This document shows positions 28,624 through 35,553 of a stretch of 64,000 bases of DNA, piece after piece. Numbering within the stretch: position 1 is the first letter of the stretch; each line of letters starts with the position of its first letter. Below the pieces are notes generated by a model. It had not been told where the DNA came from and searched no databases. It saw nothing but the letters and a program-made list of their open reading frames with translations. This DNA comes from Azohydromonas aeria (GTDB lineage: Bacteria; Pseudomonadota; Gammaproteobacteria; Burkholderiales; Burkholderiaceae_C), in NCBI RefSeq assembly GCF_009760915.1, contig NZ_VIDQ01000015.1, positions 43,569-107,568 of the forward strand, given 5' to 3'. A program made the translations under genes and the position numbers.

Positions 28624-28877
28624 GGCCTGGTTGCAGACGAAAACATCGATCCAGTGGAAACCATCGCTGCCTCATTCAAGGGATGCCCTCCTGCACAGTG
28701 TGTGCCCCGGACCACGCTGGAACCCGGGGGACAACCCGGGCAGGGAACGAGGCTGGCGCGCCGCCTGCCCTACAAGTCCCCATGTTGCCCGGGAGCAGCC
28801 CGGGAGCAAACAGCGCGCCGAGGCATCGCCAGCCCGGTGCCCGATCAACCGACCGCCCGGACCTCCGGCCGCCCACC
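28624..28877. promoter_or_regulatory. Divergent crtX/crtE control region
   Basis: A 254-bp gap separates the crtX and crtE starts and should hold both promoters, but I cannot name convincing -35/-10 pairs in this GC-rich DNA. It contains a perfect 11-bp tandem duplication, GCCCGGGAGCA at 28787-28797 and again at 28798-28808, and further CCCGGG/ACCCGGG palindromes near 28724-28742. Confidence 0.5.
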
Positions 28878-29864
28878 ATGAAGCGTTTGCCCGACGAGAT
28901 GATGGTCTTCCACCCCGCCGCGCAGCCCGCCGAGGCGACGCTGTCCGCACTGCGCGCCGGCTTCGAGTCCCATCTCGCCGCGGCGCTGCCGCAGCCCGCC
29001 GGGCGTGGCGACCTGGTGGTGGCGGCGATGCGCGAAGCGGTGCTGTCGCCGGGCAAGCGCGTGCGCCCGCTGCTGCTGCTGGCGGCCACGCAGGCGCTGG
29101 GCCGGCCCTGGGCGGCGGCGCTGGACGCGGCCTGCGCGCTGGAGCTGGTGCACGCCGCCTCGCTGGCCATGGACGACTTGCCTTGCATGGACGACGCGGC
29201 GCTGCGCCGCGGCCGCCCCACGCTGCACCGCCAGTTCGGCGAGGACGTGGCGGCGCTGGCCGTGGTGGCGCTGCTGAGCCACGCCTTCCGGCTGGTGGCG
29301 GCCGCGCCCGCACTGGAGCCGGCCGCGCGCGCGCAGGTCACGGTGGTGCTGGCCGACGCCGTGGGCTGCCGCGGCCTGGTGGGCGGGCAGCTGCGCGACC
29401 TGCGCGCCGCGCCGGACGCCAGCACGGCCCAGCACGCCGCCGACGTGAACCAGGCCAAGACCGGCGCGCTGTTCCGCGCCGCGCTGGAAATGGCCGCGCT
29501 CACCGCCGGCGCCGGCGACGGCACCCGCGCGCTGCTGTCGCGCTGCGGCGACGAGATCGGCCACGCCTTCCAGCTGCTGGACGACCTCAAGGACGACGGC
29601 GGCTTCGGCGCCACCGGCAAGGACCTGCACCAGGACGCCGGCAAGGCCACGCTGCCCAACCTGCTCGGCCGCGACGCGGCGCGGGCCCGGTTGCGCCGGC
29701 ACCTGCGCCGGGTGGAGTCGCTGCTGGCCGCGGCTTTCCCGGACGACGACTCGGTGCTGCGGCTGCTGCGGCTGGGGGGCGGGTTCGAAGCAGCACAGGC
29801 ACCAGGCCCGCGCCCTGGCAGCGTCCGCCCGCCCGCGACGGACTCGTCGGTCCGGCCGGGCTGA
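28878..29864 (+). CDS. crtE: Geranylgeranyl diphosphate synthase (polyprenyl synthetase)
   Basis: Encodes 328 residues. GKRVRPLLLLAA, the first aspartate-rich motif MDDLPCMDD with RRGRPTLH, and the second motif QLLDDLKDD are all present, so it is an intact trans-prenyltransferase; KTGALFRAALE follows the family. In the carotenoid context it should make GGPP from FPP/IPP for CrtB. ATG 28878 was chosen for the family-like N-terminus; a longer frame reaches 28683 through low-quality sequence. The last about 25 residues are a Pro/Ser-rich tail. Only 12 bp separate its stop from convergent rmuC. Confidence 0.92.
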   Translation: MKRLPDEMMVFHPAAQPAEATLSALRAGFESHLAAALPQPAGRGDLVVAAMREAVLSPGKRVRPLLLLAATQALGRPWAAALDAACALELVHAASLAMDDLPCMDDAALRRGRPTLHRQFGEDVAALAVVALLSHAFRLVAAAPALEPAARAQVTVVLADAVGCRGLVGGQLRDLRAAPDASTAQHAADVNQAKTGALFRAALEMAALTAGAGDGTRALLSRCGDEIGHAFQLLDDLKDDGGFGATGKDLHQDAGKATLPNLLGRDAARARLRRHLRRVESLLAAAFPDDDSVLRLLRLGGGFEAAQAPGPRPGSVRPPATDSSVRPG

Positions 29865-29876
29865 TCCGCGGCGCCG

Positions 29877-31403
29877 TCAGCCCGCTCCGTTGCCCAGGCC
29901 GTCCGTGCCGACGCCCGCCTCGATCGCCGCCACCGTCCGCGCCAGCGCCACGCCGGCGGCCTCGTCGGCCTCGGCGCGCTCGGTGAGCTGCTGCGGCAGC
30001 TGCTTCGCCGGCTTGATGCCCAGCTCCTTCAGCATCTCCGCCTGCCGGATCACGTTGCCGCGCCCGGTGGAGAGCCTCTTCTCCGCGTCGTCGAAGCATT
30101 TCTGGGCCGCGCGCAGCGAGTCGCCGGCGCGCTTGAGCTCGCTGGCGAAGCCGCACAGCCGGTCGTAGAGCTCGGCGCCACGCCGGGCGATCTCCTGCGC
30201 ATTGCGGTTCTGCGCCTCCTGGCGCCACAGGTGCGACACGGTGCGCAGCACGAACAGCAGCGTCGAGGGACTGACCAGCAGCACGTTGCGCCGCCACGCA
30301 TCCATGAACAGCTCGCCGTCGTGCGTCACGGCCAGCATGAAGGCCGGCTCCACCGGCATGAACATCAGCACGAAGTCCAGCGACTGCAGCCCGTACAGGT
30401 GCTGGTACTGCTTGTCGGAGAGGCCGCGCAGGTGCGCGCGCACCGAGTCCAGGTGCTGGCGCAGGCCGGCCGCGCGCGCCGCCTCGTCCGCGGCGTTGGC
30501 GTAGCGCTCGTAGGCGATCAGCGAGCACTTGGCGTCCACCACCAGGCGCCGGCCTTCGGGCAGGTGGATCACGACGTCGGGCTGCAGCCGCTGCCCGTCG
30601 GCGCCGAGGCGGCTGTCCTGCGTCACGTACTCCTGCCCCTTGCGCAGGCCCGCGGCCTCCAGCACCCGCTCCAATACCAGTTCGCCCCAGTTGCCCTGCG
30701 ACTTGGTGGAGCCCTTGAGCGCCGAGGTCAGGTTCTTCGCCTCCTGGCTCAGCGCCTGGTTCAGCTCGGCGAGCTGGCGCACCTGCTGCGCCAGCGCCGA
30801 GCGCTCCTTGCCCTCGCTGACGTAGACCTCCTCGACCTTGCGCTGGAAGTCGGCCAGCCGCGTGCGCAGCGGGTCCAGCAGCTGGCCCAGGTTCACCTGG
30901 TTCTGCTCGGTGAAGCGGCGCGACTTCTCTTCCAGGATGTCGGCGGCGAGCGCCTTGAACTGGTCGCTCAGTGCCTCGCGCGCCGAGGTCAGCAGCGCCA
31001 GCTTCTCGGCGCCGGCGCGCTTTTCGGCGTCGAGCTGCTCGGCCAGGCGCTGGCGGGCGGCCTGCTCGTCCTGCAGCTGCAGGCGCAGGTCGTGCAGCTC
31101 GTCGTCCAGCCGCGGCAGCCGCGCGGCGCGCTCGCGCAGCTGCGCGGCTTCGTCGCGCAGGCCGTCAAGCACCTGCTGCAGCCCTTCGGCGCGGCCGCGC
31201 AGCACGCGCAGCTCCTCGGCCTGCTGGCGTGCCATGCCTTCGGCGCCGTCGGCGCGGGCGCTCACGGCGGCCAGCCGCGCCTGTGCCTCGGCCTCGGCCT
31301 GGGCCAGCGCCAGCGCCACCGCCACGCGCTGGCGCGAGCGCATCAGCGCCCACGCCGCCCCGGCGCCCGCGAGCACGCCCGCCACCAGCATCGCCAGATC
31401 CAT
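29877..31403 (-). CDS. rmuC: DNA recombination protein RmuC family
   Basis: Encodes 508 residues. A single N-terminal membrane anchor (MLVAGVLAGAGAAWALM) is followed by a long coiled coil (about 30-180, rich in Q/E/A/R/L) and the RmuC core with NWGELVLERVLEAAGL, QPDVVIHLPEGRRLVVDAKCSL, and FVLMFMPVEPAFM. The VVDAK motif is the nuclease-like active site seen in the family. E. coli RmuC limits inversions at short inverted repeats. ATG 31403 begins the membrane anchor. It is convergent to crtE and divergent from the flavin oxidoreductase. Confidence 0.93.
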   Translation of the reverse strand: MDLAMLVAGVLAGAGAAWALMRSRQRVAVALALAQAEAEAQARLAAVSARADGAEGMARQQAEELRVLRGRAEGLQQVLDGLRDEAAQLRERAARLPRLDDELHDLRLQLQDEQAARQRLAEQLDAEKRAGAEKLALLTSAREALSDQFKALAADILEEKSRRFTEQNQVNLGQLLDPLRTRLADFQRKVEEVYVSEGKERSALAQQVRQLAELNQALSQEAKNLTSALKGSTKSQGNWGELVLERVLEAAGLRKGQEYVTQDSRLGADGQRLQPDVVIHLPEGRRLVVDAKCSLIAYERYANAADEAARAAGLRQHLDSVRAHLRGLSDKQYQHLYGLQSLDFVLMFMPVEPAFMLAVTHDGELFMDAWRRNVLLVSPSTLLFVLRTVSHLWRQEAQNRNAQEIARRGAELYDRLCGFASELKRAGDSLRAAQKCFDDAEKRLSTGRGNVIRQAEMLKELGIKPAKQLPQQLTERAEADEAAGVALARTVAAIEAGVGTDGLGNGAG

Positions 31404-31556
31404 CGCCCCTACCCCCGTGCCCTTCGCCAGGGCGGGATTATCCCGGCCGCTTCCTGCGCGAACCGCCGGGCCGGGCCGGCGCGCCACGGCGCGCGCAGCC
31501 GGCGCCCGGGTGCAAGGCTTGCCCCGACGCGGCTCCCGCCATCGACCGCACCCCCC

Positions 31557-32675
31557 ATGAGCGCCCTGTTTCAACCCCTGGAAATCGGCACCCTGCGCCT
31601 GGACAACCGCATCGCCATCGCGCCGATGTGCCAGTACTCCGCCGACGAGCACGGCACGCCCGGCGACTGGCACCTGATCCACCTCGGCCAGCTCGCGCTC
31701 TCGGGTGCGGGCTTGTTGATCCTCGAAGCCACGGCGGTGTCGCCCGAAGGCCGCATCTCGCCCTTCGACCTGGGCCTGTGGAGCGACGACAACGAGGCCG
31801 GCCTGGCGCGCGTGCTGCGCGCGGTGCGGGCGTTCTCGCCCATCGCCGTCGCGGTGCAGCTGGCGCACGCCGGGCGCAAGGCGTCCTCGCGCGCGCCCTG
31901 GGACGGTGGCACGCAGATCCGCCCCGACGAGCCGCTGGGCTGGAAGACGCTGGCGCCCTCGCCCGTGCCGCATGCCGCCGACGAGGACGTGCCCCGGGCA
32001 CTCGACGCTGCCGGCATCGCCAAGGTGCGCGACGACTTCGCGGCGGCCGCGCGCCGCGCCGCGCGCCTGGGCCTGGACGGCATCGAGCTGCACTTCGCCC
32101 ACGGCTACCTGCTGCACCAGTTCCTCTCGCCCCTGGCCAACCAGCGCACCGATGGCTACGGCGGCAGCCTGGACAACCGCATGCGGCTGCCGCTGGAGGT
32201 GTTCGACGCGGTGCGCGCGGCCTTCCCCGCGGAACGCCCGGTCTGGGCGCGCATCTCCGCCACCGACTGGGTGCCCGGCGGCTGGGACATCGAGGGCACC
32301 GTCGCCTTGTCGAAGGCGCTCAAGTCGCGCGGCTGCGCCGCCATCCACGTGACGACCGGCGGGCTGTCGCCGGCGCAGGCGATCAGGCTCGGCCCCGGCT
32401 ACCAGGTGCCCTACGCGCAGCGGGTGAAGGCCGAAGTCGGGTTGCCGACGATTGCCGTGGGCCTAATCACGGAGCCGCAGCTGGCCGAGGCCATCGTCGC
32501 CAACGGCGAGGCCGACGCCGTGTCGCTCGCCCGCGCCATGCTTTACGACCCGCGCTGGCCCTGGCATGCCGCGGCCGAGCTGGGCGCGCAGGTGCACGCG
32601 CCGAAGCAGTACTGGCGCAGCCAGCCGCGGCAGTTCAAGGACTTGTTCAAGGACAGCCGCTTCGGGCAGCGGTGA
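31557..32675 (+). CDS. NADH:flavin oxidoreductase / old yellow enzyme (YqjM-like)
   Basis: Encodes 372 residues of the OYE TIM barrel. Typical points are RIAIAPMCQYSADEHG (the cysteine is the redox-tuning residue of the YqjM/XenA class), QLAHAGRKAS, DGIELHFAHGYLLHQFLSPLANQRTD, and the phosphate-binding EADAVSLARAMLYDP. It reduces activated C=C bonds with NAD(P)H through FMN; natural substrates are usually unknown. Start ATG 31557. The last 29 bp overlap the convergent HAF-repeat gene. Confidence 0.93.
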   Translation: MSALFQPLEIGTLRLDNRIAIAPMCQYSADEHGTPGDWHLIHLGQLALSGAGLLILEATAVSPEGRISPFDLGLWSDDNEAGLARVLRAVRAFSPIAVAVQLAHAGRKASSRAPWDGGTQIRPDEPLGWKTLAPSPVPHAADEDVPRALDAAGIAKVRDDFAAAARRAARLGLDGIELHFAHGYLLHQFLSPLANQRTDGYGGSLDNRMRLPLEVFDAVRAAFPAERPVWARISATDWVPGGWDIEGTVALSKALKSRGCAAIHVTTGGLSPAQAIRLGPGYQVPYAQRVKAEVGLPTIAVGLITEPQLAEAIVANGEADAVSLARAMLYDPRWPWHAAAELGAQVHAPKQYWRSQPRQFKDLFKDSRFGQR

Positions 32676-33813
32676 GCACGGGGGCTGCGCCGCGGCGCAG
32701 CCATCCGCCCAGCAGCGCCAGCCCGGCCAGCATCAGCGCCGCCGTGCCGCCTTCGGGCACCGGCGTGGCGAGGAAGCCGCGGCGCACGCTCTCCGGGTCG
32801 CTTTCGAGGCGGCCAAGGCCGACGATCTGGCCACGGTCGTTGATGTCCCAGGCGCCCGTCAGCACCCAGGCCGGGCCGCCGGGGCCGGGGCGCTGCAGAT
32901 CGTTGAGATCGTGGGTGACGCCGTCGCGCCACAGGAAGGCGTGCCCCTCGCCGCCCGGCCCGGCGGGCCGGGAGCCCGCCACCTCGCCGCGGTCGTTGAG
33001 GGCCCAGCCGTAGTGGGTGTCCGCGCCGGAGGCCAGCGGCCCGAGTGCCCGGTAGCCGCTCGCGGCATCCCAGACCCAGGACTGGAAGCTCGCGGCGGCA
33101 CCGTCCGGACCGTAAACGCGAGCCCACAGCAGCAACTGGCCGGCGTTGTTCAGGTCCATCAGGGTGAGGTCCGCGACCTCCGCCAGCTTCGGCAGCGGCG
33201 TGGCGCGGGTGCCGTCGAACAGCAGGGCGTCGCGCCCGCTCCAGCCGGCCATCAGGCCGCGGTCGTTGAGCGCCCGGGGGCTGAACGGCGCCGCGCCGGG
33301 CCCGATGGTCAGCGGCTGCGTGACGGTACCGTTCCGGATGAAGCCGCCCGCGTCGTCCTGGCCGACCACGGTGCCGGCATCGTTGATGAAGACGCGCGGC
33401 TCGACGCGGCTGCTGCCGCCCGGCGCCAGGCCCACGTCGATGACCCGGCCGTCGCGGTACAGCACGGCATGGCCGGGGCCGCCGGGTGTCTCGAAGTAGC
33501 GCCCGACGGCCATGCCGGCGGCGTTGACGCCGTCGGCGTAGTAGGCCTGCTCCCAGCGGTCGCCGAGCTGCAGCGGCAGCAGGCGGCCGTCACGGTAGAC
33601 GAAGCTGCCGACGCGGCCGGCGCCGCCCTGCAGCGCCGCGCTGCCGACGACGGTGCCGGCGTCGTTGAGGCTCAGGTTGATGAGCTCCTGCGCCGTGCTG
33701 CCCGGCAGGGTGCCGATGTCCTCGACCCGGTACTTCAGCGGCGCGGCCTGCGCGGCGGAAGCCGCCAGGGCCGCCGCCAGCGCCAGCGGCGCCATCGTCC
33801 AGAAAGCCCGCAT
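32647..33813 (-). CDS. HAF-repeat secreted protein with PEP-CTERM-like tail
   Basis: Encodes 388 residues. A signal peptide (MRAFWTMAPLALAAALAASAAQAA) is followed by repeated modules with the pattern 'NDAGTVVGSA', 'NAAGMAVGRY', 'NDAGTVVGQD', 'NDRGEVAGSR', 'NDRGQIVGLG' and neighbouring 'AFLWRDG' strands, which are HAF-type extracellular repeats that probably form a beta-propeller. The C-terminus VPEGGTAALMLAGLALLGGWLRRG matches the PEP-CTERM layout (VPEP-like motif, hydrophobic helix, basic cluster), with G in place of the last P and 13 extra residues after the arginines. It is likely sorted to the cell surface. Function unknown. Confidence 0.8.
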   Translation of the reverse strand: MRAFWTMAPLALAAALAASAAQAAPLKYRVEDIGTLPGSTAQELINLSLNDAGTVVGSAALQGGAGRVGSFVYRDGRLLPLQLGDRWEQAYYADGVNAAGMAVGRYFETPGGPGHAVLYRDGRVIDVGLAPGGSSRVEPRVFINDAGTVVGQDDAGGFIRNGTVTQPLTIGPGAAPFSPRALNDRGLMAGWSGRDALLFDGTRATPLPKLAEVADLTLMDLNNAGQLLLWARVYGPDGAAASFQSWVWDAASGYRALGPLASGADTHYGWALNDRGEVAGSRPAGPGGEGHAFLWRDGVTHDLNDLQRPGPGGPAWVLTGAWDINDRGQIVGLGRLESDPESVRRGFLATPVPEGGTAALMLAGLALLGGWLRRGAAPVLTAARSGCP

Positions 33814-33987
33814 GGCGATTTCTCCGCTCCACTGACCAGCCGGCAGCGTAGGAACGGCAGGGGGCGCCGCGCAACCCGCGGCCGGGCCGGTGGTTCAAGG
33901 CCGGAATCGAATACCCGGAAACGGCTGTTTCAGCCCTTCAAAGGCAATTTGCGCCCGGGTGAAAACCGGCGCGGCGCGGGCCGGGGT

Positions 33988-34362
33988 TTACTCGACGATC
34001 AACGCCGGCTGCAGCGACCGTATGCGCCGGTCCTCGTAATACCCGCCGTATTCCGTGTAGCGCAGGAAGCCGTGCCCGCAATGCCGGCAGCGCCAGACCT
34101 GGCTGCGGTTTGCCGGGAAGAACGCCAGCGCGATGGGCGCGTCCGGCGACCAGTAATTCGTGCCGCCCGGGTGGTGCTCCTCCAGCGTCGGCTCCTCCTC
34201 CTCGCCGGCGAGCCAGAGCGTGCCGACCGGCTCCAGCACCGCGTCGCTCCTGTCCCCGGGAAAGGATTCCCAGCCCCTGGAGGCCAGCGGCGCGCATTCG
34301 GCGCAGGGTTCAGGGCGCAGTTGCGCCAGGCGCACGACCTCGTCGGGGCTGAGTTTCTTCAT
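33988..34362 (-). CDS. Hypothetical protein with two CxxC pairs
   Basis: Encodes 124 residues from ATG 34362. Four cysteines form two CxxC pairs: C20/C23 near the start and C92/C95 in VWRCRHCGHGF, which suggests a zinc ribbon-like site. The middle is acidic (LAGEEEEPTLEEHHPGG) and there is no signal peptide or membrane segment. I do not recognise a named family. It stands alone, divergent from the histone deacetylase-like gene by 191 bp; the frame upstream of 34362 has no family-like sequence. Confidence 0.7.
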   Translation of the reverse strand: MKKLSPDEVVRLAQLRPEPCAECAPLASRGWESFPGDRSDAVLEPVGTLWLAGEEEEPTLEEHHPGGTNYWSPDAPIALAFFPANRSQVWRCRHCGHGFLRYTEYGGYYEDRRIRSLQPALIVE

Positions 34363-34553
34363 CGGGGCGGTGGTTGCAGGGTGCCGGACGGCGGGGCCGG
34401 GAGTATGGCGCGCGCAGCAATCGCGCCTCCCGCGCGCGTGCACGCGCGGCGCGAAATTGAGCCATATCAGGCAATTGCATCCCTTCGCATCGCAGACTCG
34501 GGTTAACGCGAACAAATCACGGTCCTTGACGACCGGCTTACAGGAGACTGCAC

Positions 34554-35480
34554 GTGCTCGCCGCCTACATCACGCATCCCGACTGCGCACGCCACGAGAT
34601 GGGACCCGGTCACCCCGAATGCCCCGAACGCCTGGGCGCCATCCAGGACCAGCTCCTCATCAAGGGGCTGCTGGACTACATGGTCCCGTACGACGCGCCG
34701 CTGGCCACCGACGAGCAGCTGTGCCGCGCGCACTCGGCGCTGCACGTGCGCGGGATCGTGAGCAACGCGCCCAGCGAGGGCTACTACCACGTGGACCCCG
34801 ACACCAACATGAACCCGTTCACGCTGCAGGCCGCGCGCCGTGCCGCGGGGGCCGCGGTGCAGGCCACCGACCTGGTGCTCGGCGGCAAGGTCTCGGCCGC
34901 GTTCTGCGCGGTGCGCCCGCCCGGGCACCACGCCGAGCACGACGCGGCGATGGGCTTCTGCTTCTTCAACAACGTGGCCGTGGGCATCCGCCACGCGCTG
35001 GACGTGCACGGGCTGGAGCGCGTGGCGCTGATCGACTTCGACGTGCACCACGGCAACGGCAGCGAGAACATCTTCAAGGACGACGACCGGGTGCTGATGT
35101 GCTCCATCTTCGAGAAGGGCCTGTACCCCTTCCCCGAGGAGACCGGCCACACCACGACGATGGTCAACGTCGGGCTGCCCACGCGCACCGGCGGCAAGGA
35201 ATTCCGCGACGCCGTGCTGACGCACTGGATTCCGGCGCTCGACGAGTTCAGGCCCCAGCTCATCTACATCTCCGCCGGCTTCGACGCGCACCGCGAGGAC
35301 GACATGGGCAACCTGGCCCTGGTCGAGGCCGACTACGAATGGGTCACGCAGCAGCTCGTGGCCGTGGCCAACCGCCACTGCCAGGGCCGCATCGTCTCCT
35401 GCCTGGAAGGCGGCTACGTGCTCAGCCCGCTGGCGCGCAGTGCCACGGCGCACGTCAAGGTGCTCATAGGCGCCGATTAA
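34554..35480 (+). CDS. Histone deacetylase family protein (AcuC/HDAC-like deacylase)
   Basis: Encodes 308 residues from GTG 34554 behind CAGGAGACTGCAC. The class I/II HDAC catalytic set is present: paired histidines H125/H126 in PPGHHAEHD, zinc ligands D163 and H165 in DFDVHHGNG, and D244 in SAGFDAHRED, plus GFCFFNNVAVG. Bacterial members remove acetyl groups from protein lysines or small polyamine-like amides. The next gene on the same strand, 73 bp away, is a PatZ-like GNAT fusion, which supports a protein-acetylation role. Confidence 0.93.
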   Translation: MLAAYITHPDCARHEMGPGHPECPERLGAIQDQLLIKGLLDYMVPYDAPLATDEQLCRAHSALHVRGIVSNAPSEGYYHVDPDTNMNPFTLQAARRAAGAAVQATDLVLGGKVSAAFCAVRPPGHHAEHDAAMGFCFFNNVAVGIRHALDVHGLERVALIDFDVHHGNGSENIFKDDDRVLMCSIFEKGLYPFPEETGHTTTMVNVGLPTRTGGKEFRDAVLTHWIPALDEFRPQLIYISAGFDAHREDDMGNLALVEADYEWVTQQLVAVANRHCQGRIVSCLEGGYVLSPLARSATAHVKVLIGAD

Positions 35481-35553
35481 CGAAAAAGAAACCTGGAACC
35501 TGGAACCGCGGCCGGCGCGGGGCAAGTCGAACCCACCGGCGGTTGAACAACTC

